Of a stretch of DNA of 64,000 nt, positions 36,936 to 46,890 are shown in pieces (position 1 is the first letter of the stretch; each line of letters begins with the position of its first letter). The DNA is from Diplolepis rosae (Eukaryota; Arthropoda; Insecta; Hymenoptera; Diplolepididae): contig JAPYXD010000704.1 in the NCBI GenBank assembly GCA_030998225.1, positions 3,162,001 to 3,226,000 on the forward strand. The letters run 5' to 3'. The notes under the pieces are model-generated. The model saw only the letters and a program-made list of their open reading frames with translations, ran no database searches and was not told the origin of the DNA. Made by a program: the position numbers and the translations under genes.

Positions 36936-37229
36936 ACAACCCCATTACGAATTGAACAAAGCAGAAATATATTCTCCTTTATGGGATTCAACGAAAATGA
37001 GAGATGCTTTGTGAATAGAATAGAATTAAGATTTTAAAAAAACCTATTCTCGCTATGTGAATTGGGCTTCAGGGAAAAATCAAGTTGTAAATAGAATAAA
37101 AAAATCATCATTTATGCCTCAATACCAATTGCAATCTAGTTATAGTAAAATTTATTAACCCCCTACACACCCCCTACCTGACACAAAAGGGATAAGTTTA
37201 GTGCGAGAGGATTAGGATCGTAATTATTC

Positions 37230-37510
37230 ATAATAGTTTGAGCCCCCCTAGATTACAATTTTTTTTAAAATAATTGCATTACTCTTCTAATATTCTAAAA
37301 ATCATTCATCAGGAGTGAAATTAATTAATTGCGAGACCACTTTAATCGCTAATCCCATAAAGAATATGAATTATGTGGTATGAAAATTAGTATGTGCAGC
37401 ATAATCTAAGAAAGGAATGTCGTATTGGATGAAATAGATTTTAAGAGCAAATGTTTGAATAGATCACTTAAAACATTCATTAAACATAGAATAATACTTT
37501 ATTAAACACT
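37230..37510. repeat. Repeat segment, inverted copy at 45220-46890
   Basis: ATCATTCATCAGGAGTGAAAT, CGCTAATCCCATAAAG and TTTTAAGAGCAAATGTTTGA all recur, in reverse, around the TATA-flanked element at 45356-46773. This copy lacks that element and therefore shows the empty site. Confidence 0.7.
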
Positions 37511-38624
37511 TGTGGAAGAATTGGAGTCAATTTTCAAGTGTAAAAGTTCACATACATAGGGTAAGAGGACCATTCGTTGGCGCCTTAAAAGAAAATTCAT
37601 ACTTTAGGAATTAAATTGACTTATAAAATCTCGAATATTAAAATGACTATGGTGACATACAACACTTCAAATTTAATGCAGAATATAACAAAATGTTTAT
37701 TTTTTTTCGAAGAAAAATGAATAAAATGAAGTATTTAGTCGCAAAACTCTAGTCTTTGGCACTGCAAACCCCAGTCTCTGGCACCATCTGGCCCAGTCGT
37801 TGGCACTCCACTTCCATAACCTCAAAGTTTTGTAACTTTCTGTTATTAAATTTTTTAAAAGTCGGTTATGCATATTATGAAAAATAGTAAAAAATTACAT
37901 AAGAAATAAAAATATTATGCAATCATACTGGAACTGTATATTTTCTATTACTGATAGTAGTTTTTCCGGTTTATTTCATATTAGTAACACAGGATTTAGT
38001 AATCCCTATTGAAAAACTTGACTTCAAAAACCATGTCAAGAACAACATGAAAAAAGTCGTCAAAAACGTGATAAAGAATGACGTAAAACATTACGTCAAA
38101 AAGAACATCAAAAACGTTGTCATGAATTGGGACAGTTTTTGATGTCGTTTTTGACATCATTTTTGACGTCGTTTTTGACATCGCTTTTGACTTAATATTT
38201 GACCTAATTTTTTATTATGCACTGATATAGTTTTTATAAAGTTCAAATATTAAATAGAAATAAGTTTACAGTTAAAAGGTATGGAAGTATTTATTTTCCG
38301 CAATCACAAGTCTCCTTAACATTCCTTAATATTCAACTTATAGTCATAATAAATAGTACGTTCGTGCAAAAGTGGTAAAAATGTTTTCTTACTGCCCTAG
38401 TCGAAAGTACGTGGTTTCGGCACCAATTTCACGGCAGAAAGTCTAACTTTCATGCATTGGTCAAGCTATATGCGCGCCCTCTATAATAGCGGGAGTAAAA
38501 ACGTCAATAACCTCAAGCGTCAAAATTTGTCCGCTCTCTGCTAATGTTTATTAGTGGCAATGAGTGAATATTATTTAGAATGTAATAGTAGTGACTGAAG
38601 TGTAACAAAAATAAAAATAAAAAA

Positions 38625-38810
38625 ATGAATGACATATCATCTGATGAATCGACAGATGAAGAAGAAATTAATAAAAACTTTGAAACTGAAGCTCAATTAA
38701 TAGTAGAAACTGACACCTTACCCAAAAAGTCCGTTGACAGATACATGCTAGTCTATGATAATTACCAAAGATGGAAACAAGGAAGTAGAAATCTAAACCT
38801 TAATTTATAG
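38625..38810 (+). pseudogene. Truncated frame resembling the core-binding domain of tyrosine recombinases
   Basis: ATG at 38625 to TAG at 38808, 61 residues. An acidic head (NDISSDESTDEEEINKNFE) is followed by LPKKSVDRYMLVYDNYQRW. The LP-x-KS-x-x-RY-x-x-x-Y-x-x-x-x-x-W pattern is typical of the first helix of the SAM-like domain in Crypton/Ngaro-type tyrosine recombinases and their domesticated relatives. The rest of the domain is absent; the frame stops just before the hairpin insertion at 38817. Recognition rests on one short motif. Confidence 0.45.
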
Positions 38811-38816
38811 ATGTAT

Positions 38817-38884
38817 TTGATGCCTGCCCCTCCGACCAGCAGCACTCGCTCCGCTCGTGCCGCAAATGTCGGGGCAGGCATCAA
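38817..38884. repeat. GC-rich hairpin insertion
   Basis: TTGATGCCTGCCCC...GGGGCAGGCATCAA, 68 bases, arms of about 19 bases around a loop rich in CTCGCTCCGCTCGTG. The composition is unlike the AT-rich host DNA. Probably a tiny MITE. Confidence 0.75.
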
Positions 38885-38957
38885 TATATTCTAATGGACA
38901 CATGCAATTGTTTTCGTACTTTCGACTGGGTAGCAAGAAAAATAGTATACACTACAT

Positions 38958-39132
38958 GGGCAGAAACTTGAGAGCCCCGAACTGCGCGCCATGATGCCCT
39001 CGGCTTCACCTCGGGCGAAGTATTTATTATTATATTGTTATATATATTATATTATATATATAATACATATACATATATATACATTATATTATATTATGGC
39101 GCGCAGTGCAGGAATCTCAACCCTCTGCCCCT
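38958..39132. repeat. Hairpin insertion with (TA)-rich centre
   Basis: Arms GGGCAGAAACTTGAGAGCCC (38958) and complement to 39132, each including TGCGCGCCAT. The centre is a run of TATTATATA. Confidence 0.75.
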
Positions 39133-39455
39133 GTTATGTAATATACTATTACGGTCCTGCTAGTATTTAAAAAAAAATTAGGTCAAAGTGAAGTCAAAAA
39201 CGATGTCAAAAACGACGTCAAAAACTGTCCCAATTCATGACAACGTTTCTGACGCCCCCCTTGACGCAACTCCCTACGTCATTCTTTATCACGTTTTTGA
39301 CGTCCCCCCTCGTGTTGTCCCTGACATGGCCCTTAAAATCAAGACTTTCAATAGGGATAATTAAACAAATCTAAGTACCTGCGTACTTATTGAATCACAT
39401 TTTAATATAATAGGTATAATTATAATATTATTTTTGTTAATCAGTCAGTTGTTAA

Positions 39456-39710
39456 TCAGAATACCGTTCCCAAAACAATTCCGTCAGGACCAATAATTGT
39501 TCTTTCGCGGATGATGTCACTTTCAGCAAAATGTTTGTCACAAACTGCTTGACCTTCTTTGACTTCGATATCGTCTCTTAAATTTGCGCGTTGCCATTTT
39601 CTAATTAAATTTTTATCTTTTGGCACATAAAAAAATCGACGAGTTTGCTCCTCGGAACTCCGTTAATTTTTGTAGCCAGAATCACACTTCACGACAATAC
39701 ACTTCACCAT
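39456..39710 (-). pseudogene. THAP zinc-finger exon with one nonsense codon
   Basis: Minus strand from ATG at 39710 to TGA at 39456. Starts MVKCIVVKCDSGYKN, giving C-x4-C. TRRFFYVPKDKNLIRKWQRA gives the Phe-x-Val-Pro and Trp. VCDKHFAESDI gives C-x2-H-F. All zinc ligands of a THAP (C2CH) domain are present in one frame. One in-frame TAA follows YKN (residue 16). Without it the domain would be about 84 residues. It is more complete than the other three THAP remnants here and lies in the element at 37559-40497. Confidence 0.85.
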
Positions 39711-42169
39711 TTTTTATTGTTTTTTACATCCTTACACCAAGAAAACTATTCACTTTACTTTTTCAACAAAAAACACGATAAAAACACTACTAAATATAAA
39801 AAAAAACCTCGAATCTTTACTGTTTTGCCATGCATTTGACAGTTAGTCGGCCCTAAAGCTTATCAGCGCCGCGCTCGGTCACATTAAGTACTAATGCCCT
39901 CGCCAGTCAAAAGTCAGCCCACTTTTAGTTTTAAGTTGCAGAGGGCTGATTTAAATCAAAACATCTCCACATAACCTCACATATTGGAGTGCCAACGACT
40001 GGAATCACTATATACCCGCTCGATCTAGTCGTTGGCAGTCGTTGGCACCGGAGTGCCAGCAACTAGAGATGATACTTATTATATGAAATTCTATTGCCTC
40101 CCCTCCCTCCAAATTAATAAATAAATTATTTACAATATTTAATTATAACTTTTATTAAATTTTTGGCATTTTAAAAATAATATCCACAATAAATGCAGCA
40201 TTTTTATTCTTTTGAAATATTACTGCAACAATATTAAAAAGTGCTATTAGCTAAAGATTTTCTTTAGAAAAAGCGTAAAAACCTTGGCAGCCTAAGAATA
40301 TAAATTAATTTAATTATTCACCGAATGAAAGTGTAACTATTTTATATAACTTGTATATACATTTAATGTAAAAATGACAGCAGAATTCAACTGGCTTAGG
40401 CAGAATACACTAAATATCTCTATTCCTTTATTATTTAGAGAAAGCTAAAGAGGGGTGCCAACTACTGGTGTATTGCCAAGGACTGGTGCTCTTACCCTAC
40501 AAGTTTGATTTTCGTAAATGATACAATACCCAGTTAAAAAATCCTACGTCTAGAAATACGTATCTTTTCACGCCCGAGAGCGTGTAAAAAAATACGTAGT
40601 AAAGGTCGTGCTTTTTCACTCCAAAAAGGGCGATCAAAAGGATGTCCGAAATTGGGATACCAAAGGACGTCCTTTTTGACGCGAAAAAGCACGCTCCCTC
40701 CGACGTCCCCCAGCACATCCATCATCTTTTTTAATTTTTACTTTCCAAGTGTAACTCATGCAAACATTGCCAAACACGACAAACATGCCACGAAAGATGG
40801 TATATGCTTGATTTTATTTTGTTTTAACACATGGAATTAATAGTTGCATGTTTATCGCACCCGACAATGCTCCCATAACCCACACTTAGAAAAAAAAAAT
40901 GATAAGCGTACTAAAGGACATCAGAAAGAACACACTCCTTCACGTCAAAAAGGACGTTCAAAAGGACGTTCTTTTTAACGTGAAAAAGCACGACCTTCAC
41001 TCTAAAAAAAGTCTATCCATAGTGAAATTACGTTCTTTTCAGAATGCATCCATTGAAATTAAGCATATTTCTTTTGTCTACCAACAGAATCTTTTTCCTG
41101 TTACAAAACTCATCTATGAGATGCAAAAAAAAAAATATTTTTAGCAATGAACGATTTTTTTTGACTCTGAAAAGAAATCCTCTAATTATGTAAGGATTGC
41201 ATTTCTAGACTAGGAGACGAAGTGCGTCTGCGCATTAGTGAGTGTACATCGTCTGGTGCTAATCTGTTCACAGATATTTTGTCAGTACGGTGCCAACTAC
41301 GAAGAATATATTTATTTATGATCAAAATCAATTAACGAAATCAAATAATGAATTTCTACAAATTATTAGGAATCCCAGAGTGCGACGTAGAAATTTTGAA
41401 AGGTGCGTATACCAAAACAATCAATTTTGATCCGTATAACCTTATTTTTGATAGCTTCTGATGACAATTCAAAGATATTCCCAAGAATGTCAATAAAAGC
41501 ATAAATGTGGCTACTATAACCTATAATATCCTTATGACAGCTACACATTTTTTCCGTAAAACAGTTTCGTATATGTATAATTTTTTATACAATTTATTCA
41601 TTTTATGAAATATACAGTTGTTTTTTATTTGTAAAAAAATATTTTGCTTCGAAATTATCAGTAAAATGTTTACTATAGAATTTATTGTGAAATTTAAAAT
41701 GCAACAAAGTTTAAAAATAATTTTGTGACACTTTTTCAACATTATATATTTAATAGATCATGGACTTTCAATTTTACACGTATTGGAAAATTTGTAATGT
41801 AAGCAAAGTTATATCTTAAAATTTCTTTAAGCTGAAATCTAAGACGGGTCGTTATTATATTATTGAAAATGATCGATTGAATATTGGGATTGGTCAAAGT
41901 TTGGCTTGTGTACATTTCTTATAGGTTATATCATAGAATTTGTTTTCTTTTAACATCGAAATTATATACTTCCTTCGTACGACAAAGGATTTTATTTCCA
42001 GACCAAAGGAAAAACTTTGGCAGTAAAATGATAGCACTTGAAACGAAAATACTTCAACTATTAGAGGATTTCCTCTTATGCCAATTTTGAGTAGAAAATC
42101 CATTCATAGTGAACGGAATTGTTCGACAGTCAATATTCCGTTTTTAGAGTGTTTATGACGCATTTTCAC

Positions 42170-43240
42170 ATTCTCATCATGGATGAGAAAGTATTGGTTT
42201 TATGTGAAAAATGACTTTCGAAACTTTCATCAAACCTTCACGTTTTGAGACCCCCTGAGTCAGAAAAAAATGGTTTTTACGAAAGTGCCTGTCTGTCTGT
42301 CTGTAGGTCGTGTGCGGCATAACTCTCGATAGAATTATCAGATTGAATTGAGCTTTGGTACACTTTATCGGAGCCGAAAAAGTAAGGACAAGTTCGTTAA
42401 CCAGCCACATCCAATCAAAATTGAGGGATTGAGCACTACTTTTGTGTTTTTGAAAATAATTTTTTGAAAAAATCAAAAATTTTAATACTGGTTTTAGATA
42501 GTGCTCATAAATCTCTAAAAATGACCTTGATAACGTTTTTTGATTAAATCAAAATTATAAATGTTACAGCATATTCAAATTCGAAAAAAGTCAATATCAA
42601 AATTCCATTTTCCAGTTAAATTATACGAGATACGAAAAAACGTTATGATACAATATTATTTTCTACATAAAGACCTACAAATTTGAATTGTAACATTTTT
42701 TCATAAGATGCATATTTTTCTTTTTAAGTAAAAAAAAAACTATTGAAAAACCAAAATTCAATTTTTTAACAATAATACGTAAGTTTTGTCTCACACAGTT
42801 TCTGATAAAACATATATTTTTTGTTTCAATTCCAAAAAATACGATTAAAATTCAAAAATTCCATTTTTTAGACAAAATATGTGAGATACAAAAAAAACTT
42901 TGAGATGAAAAATTGTTTGGCTAAATAAGGTCTACACATTCTTATCGAGAAATTTCTCGACAGGATGTATATTTTAATTTTTTGATTTTTAATATTGCAA
43001 AAATTCGATTTTTTTCACCAAAATATGTGAGATACGAAATAAGCGTTGTTCTGTAAAATCGTTTCCTTAAATAAAGTCTACGATTGTTTTTCCTTTTTGA
43101 GATATTTAGAAGAATACAAATTTATCAATAATCATGTAATTTATCAAAAAGTTACAAAAATGCATACAGAAAATCGAGCGCGAAGCGCGAGTGTCATGAT
43201 GAGAATGTGTTCCTTAAGGCCGCTAGAGCCTTAAGTAAAT
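42170..43240 (-). repeat. Large interspersed repeat, copy 2
   Basis: Inverted relative of 29270-30600. Contains a short CTGT/GACAG run near 42292, CGTTAACCAGCCACATCC near 42394 and CTAGAGCCTTAAGTAAATTG near 43223. The two copies differ by indels. No coding capacity recognised. Confidence 0.6.
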
Positions 43241-43384
43241 TGAATTTCCTGTTTCACTTAAACTGGATAAGAAACTTAGTGAATTTGAGAAAGTGAATAA
43301 TTTACATCATCTTTAATATCATTAAATTGGTTTGAGCTTCAGTATTAAATTATAAGAAATAAACTTAAACGTATGCGAAGAGCA

Positions 43385-43490
43385 CAAGACCGAGCGCGAA
43401 GCGCGACGATCGAATCGCGCGCCCTAGGCGCGCTCGAACTTGCGCGCGAAGCGTGCAATGAGAATCTGCCCGCGAAGCGGGCAGATTTTT
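43385..43490. repeat. Cluster of GCG...CGAAG...CGC hairpins
   Basis: Three compact hairpins with GAA loops follow each other: GCGCGAAGCGC near 43393, GCGCGCGAAGCGTGC near 43443 and CTGCCCGCGAAGCGGGCAG near 43467, with a GCGCGCCCTAGGCGCGC palindrome between the first two. An isolated copy is at 43178. GC content is extreme for this window. Confidence 0.8.
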
Positions 43491-43834
43491 TACGCTTTTT
43501 TTGACGTGAAAAAAGACGTATTTCTAGACATAAAACCTTCCCAACTGGGTAGCCACAGTACGTAAACAAGTATTGTTTAAGATGACGTTAATTTTACAGC
43601 TTTTACTTTAAACAAGATATATGGAAAAAATTCATATCCATAAGTTTTTTAGTGCCATTTTTTTAAACATAAAACACAACGAAATTCAATTATTATCATT
43701 CATAAATGAAAATTGTATTTCCAAAAATTAAATTCTTTTGTCCAAGACGGACCCAAGTAGAATTTTATTCAAAACTGAATCAAATATTTAAAATAATTTC
43801 ATTAAGTTTTCTTGATCGAATTGCGTAGTTAAAG

Positions 43835-44558
43835 TAGTGATGGGCGATACAGTATCGATACTTTTGAATTGATACTGTCATACCCGATATTTGTTAGTAT
43901 CGATACTGTTAGCCTGTATCGATACGCTAATTCAAGTGCAGTGTTAGTGGTGGGAAAATCCGGCAAATCGTAAATGTCATAAAAAGTAAAATTGTAAAAT
44001 ACGATATATTTTCGCAATAATAAACATCACATATAACATACAATGAATATACGATTTATTGACAGTAAAAATATCTTAAATTTGTTGTTCATTTGCTTCG
44101 AATGACCGTTTTGGAAGGAATTTCTGTTTTTTTTATGAATATACTGTTGAAATACCAACACTAGAGTACAGAGTTGATTGAAAAATTTACGATATTTAGT
44201 TAAGATCTATAAATGCGATAAAACTGTATTATTACATTTATTCCTCAAGGCTGAAGACTTCAACGGTGGATCTAAAAATGTTCAATCATTTCACAGCTCG
44301 AAATATTGAAATTAGATTAATGATTATAAATTTCATGACCTGTAAATATTATGCAAAATTTGGGTATGACTACGTTAAAAAATCACATCTTTAAAATATC
44401 TATAAATTTGTGTGATAATTGCAAATATTGATTGAAATATGTGTATGTATACAACTATATCGATACTTTTATTCGATTTTTTCTGTGTATCGATACAATT
44501 ACTACCGATACGTATCGATACGAAGTATCGATACTTTCCGACGTATCGCCCATCACTA
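43835..44558. mobile_element. hAT-type MITE with 8-bp target duplication
   Basis: TIR TAGTGATGGGCGATAC at 43835-43850 and complement ending 44558. The flanking 8-bp duplication AGTTAAAG at 43827-43834 and 44559-44566 is exact. Subterminal palindromes of GTATCGATAC occur repeatedly near both ends (43850-43925 and 44455-44540). Both the TIR pattern and the 8-bp duplication are typical of hAT elements. No transposase, 724 bp. Confidence 0.9.
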
Positions 44559-44566
44559 AGTTAAAG

Positions 44567-45219
44567 TAGTATTAATATTTTCTTTTGCTGTATCAGCTAA
44601 TATTAATACTATTCTTTTTTGGAATTCAAGGGAGAACATTTGATAAATACATGTTGAGCATTCAATTTAAATCTGAACAAAATAGTACTTATGTCCAGGT
44701 TGGACGAATTTTTACACTTAAAAATCGACTCCAAATTCCTCCACAAGTCGTCAACAAAGTAGTATTCTTTATTTAATAGTCCAGTGCATTTATGAAATTT
44801 TTATAGGGGTGACCCACCATTTTTGTATACATTTTTTCTCTTACCCCCCGTTCGAAAGGTTCCGCGTGGGCCTTCGATAGACGCTGGATAACGCTCGCGC
44901 TCCGCGCTGCATTTCGTCGCAATACGACTTGTCCCTCGTTCATTTATTAAAATAAACGATTGTTCTGCATCATACGTTGTTGAAATATGCCCATTTGTTT
45001 AATAAAAATTTTGTTGGAGTGGATTTTTATTTAAAAATTCATCATTTTGATGGTCTTAATGATAACTTTTCATTCTTTCCGAATTTTATTCAATTACACA
45101 ATTTCTATTGGTTTAAAATTCATTGGTACAGTAAGAAATTTTTTTTTCTGAACAGAGAACTGTATTTACATTGAAACAATTAATATTTCAACGGGTTTTG
45201 CCTTCAAAAACATATTTTT
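44567..45219. other. Spacer in Star intron 1
   Basis: Mostly AT-rich. One GC-richer patch at 44855-44940 (CGCTCGCGCTCCGCGCTGC) is not assigned to anything. Frames at 44585-44776 and 44977-45174 show no domain. Confidence 0.3.
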
Positions 45220-45607
45220 ATTTTTATGTTATATGACTATAATGTATGTTTCAAGTGATCTATTCAAACATTTGCTTCTAAAATCTATTTCATCCAATAT
45301 GACTTCCATTTTAGGTTATGCTGTACATATTGATTTACTTACCACATGATTTATAGGCACCGTGCGTGACTGCAGCGCCATAGCATGAGTGCACTAAAGG
45401 AGGCTGTTCGAGAACTTTTACAATGTATTATAATGGGACTTAGTTATAAAAATGTTTATTATCAATAAAAAAACAAACAAAAAAACAATTTGATTCACTT
45501 TAAAATTCGATTGTTTTTCCTTGTGAAGTATTTGTGTGAAATCAGCAGTAAAAAGTAAGTATTTTCCATAATAAAAATGATATAGAAACCTGTAAATATA
45601 AGGTTAA

Positions 45608-46294
45608 GGTAGTTGTGCAAAAAATCAGTCTCTGGAAAAAGAAGTTTTTCTATGATTTCAAGAATGGAAATTATATCATCAGCCGTGTCATATGTAAGGA
45701 AAGACACTCTTTTTAATGAAAAAATTTAAAAATTACGCAAAATAATTTTTTAATAATGTTTTTTGTAATAGGATTTTTCCTTACTATCGCTTCTTACCAA
45801 TTTTTTAAAAATGATTGAAGTTTCTTAAATCATTGCTTATTTTTTCGGGGAAAATATTCTCTACAACTTGACCGTTTCCAATTTTTGAAAATAAATTCTT
45901 TAATATTTAAAGAATTTGAAAATCTTTCTGTGCTGAAATAATTAAAAATCAATTTTCCAAAACAAAATTTTTATAAACAAATTGCTGTATTTGATAATAA
46001 TTGATTTATTTTCAAAAATTGGAAACGTTTAAGTTGTAGAGAATATTTCCCCCGAAAAAATAAGCTATGATTTAAGAAACTTCAATCATTTTCAAAAAAT
46101 TGGTAAGAAGCGATAGTAAAGAAATATCCTATTATTAAAAACATTACTAAAATATTATTTTTCGTAATTTTTAAATTTTTTCATTAAAAAGAGTGTCTTT
46201 TTTTACATATGACACGGCTGATGATATAATTCTCAGTCTTGAAATCATAGAAAAACTTCTTTTTCCAGAGACTGTTTTTTGGCATGACGACTAC
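45608..46294. mobile_element. TTAA-flanked foldback nested in the THAP element
   Basis: TTAA at 45604-45607 and 46295-46298. The arms start GGTAGTTGTGCAAAAAATCAG and run to a centre near 45935-45950, so the element is almost a perfect hairpin. The sister THAP element at 1834-2825 lacks it. Similar ends occur at 10542-11849. The centre carries the AATATTTAAAGAATTTGAAA arm of the 19031 hairpin family. Confidence 0.85.
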
Positions 46295-46500
46295 CTTAAG
46301 TTAATAATGACAGATCAAAACAGACTAGAAAAATAATAAAGAATTAAATTGTAATTTCATGATGACACTTTTAGGTACTTGTTCAGTAAATAAATATTAA
46401 TTGTTTATTTTCAGATTCAAATTCATCATGGATATAATTATTAAAACAGGTTTTCAATCAATTAAACATACAATAGAATATCAAACACAAGCCTTCTTAC

Positions 46501-46620
46501 TGCAGCTACCCACTTATTCCTTTGATTTATTTTCCATTTAGACGTTGGAAATTTATAAAATTTACACTCACTTTTCCTGCTTGTATTTTTACAATTCATA
46601 ACACAACTTCGGTGGCTCAT
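46501..46620 (-). CDS. THAP zinc-finger first exon, intact half-domain
   Basis: Minus strand, ATG at 46620, 40 codons in phase 0 to a canonical donor (GTAAGA, 46500-46495). Starts MSHRSCVMNCKN, then CKFYKFPTSKWK and RNKWVAA. The Cys pair, Phe-Pro and Trp of a THAP N-terminal half are present. It has one codon fewer between the cysteines than the copy at 2535-2672. The exon carrying the Cys-x2-His half was not found in the element, so the transposase as a whole is not encoded here. Confidence 0.7.
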
Positions 46621-46890
46621 TTCAGCTATATTTTTTTAATTAAAACAAAATTTAGATTTGCACATGTATTTTGATTGCTCGGAAATATAAAACAGCCTCC
46701 TTTAACGCCTAAATTATCCACTGCGTGCGCTGGCGTCGATTTAACTCTCCCTACCATGACTTCGCACGGTGCCTATATTGTTCATGGGATTAGCGGCTAA
46801 TCAAGATCCATTAATTCATTTCACTCCTGATAAATGATTTTTAGAGTATCAAAAGAGTAATAAAGTTATTATTTTTTAAATTTCAATAAA

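Larger units (their letters stand above)
38384..38942 (+). mobile_element. TIR element carrying a tyrosine-recombinase-like N-terminal fragment
   Basis: Inverted ends of about 27 bp: TTTTCTTACTGCCCTAGTCG at 38384 and CGACTGGGTAGCAAGAAAA ending 38942. Encloses the frame at 38625-38810 and a GC-rich hairpin insertion at 38817-38884. Length 559 bp, so non-autonomous. Confidence 0.65.
37999..39362. mobile_element. TIR element with TTTTTGACGTC subterminal repeats
   Basis: About 210-bp inverted ends beginning ATCCCTATTGAAA (38002) and ending TTTCAATAGGGAT (39358). The inner part of each end is a run of TTTTTGACRTCR units, about 12-15 bp apart (38138-38200 and, inverted, 39180-39330). These could be transposase binding sites. 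The interior holds another TIR element (38384-38942) and two GC-rich hairpins. The 61-codon minus-strand frame at 37996-38181 is just the repeat translated. Confidence 0.75.
37559..40497 (-). mobile_element. THAP-encoding TIR element with nested insertions
   Basis: Ends: AGGGTAAGAGGACCATTCGT at 37559 and, inverted, CTGGTGCTCTTACCCT up to 40497. Subterminal repeats of CCAGTCGTTGGCACTCC occur at 37790 and, inverted, at 39995-40060. A THAP exon lies on the minus strand at 39456-39710. The rest of the transposase is missing, and 37999-39362 is occupied by another element. THAP plus subterminal inverted repeats suggests a P-like or Kolobok-like element. The target duplication could not be read, so the superfamily is open. 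Confidence 0.65.
40529..43549. mobile_element. TIR element flanked by TA, with AT-rich filler and GC-rich hairpins
   Basis: Inverted ends CCCAGTTAAAAAATCCTACG (40529) and complement ending AACTGGG (43549), flanked by TA on both sides. TCTAGAAATACGT is shared by both ends. Inside, repeats of AAAGGACGTYC / GACGTCCTTT lie near 40620-40700 and 40915-41000. An inverted copy of the large repeat (42170-43240) and a cluster of GCG-rich hairpins (43380-43490) are also present. No transposase recognised. The 41150-42170 part is AT-rich with no gene. Confidence 0.65.
45356..46773. mobile_element. THAP-encoding TIR element, copy 2 (TATA target duplication)
   Basis: Perfect 11-bp inverted ends GGCACCGTGCG / CGCACGGTGCC, flanked by TATA at 45352-45355 and 46774-46777. 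Internal inverted pair TAAAGGAGGCTGTT at 45395-45408 and 46691-46704. Contains an intact first THAP exon (46501-46620) and a TTAA foldback insertion (45608-46294). The matching segment at 37230-37510 shows the empty target. It is a sister to 1834-2825, lacking that copy's plus-strand frame. Confidence 0.85.

Noticed and set aside
37996..38181. 61-codon minus-strand frame with MSKTTSKMMSKTTSK
   Set aside because: Translation of the subterminal GACGTC-type repeat array, not a gene.
40497..40725. Two overlapping minus-strand frames of 63-73 codons
   Set aside because: They lie in the terminal region of the 40529-43549 TIR element and contain its repeats.
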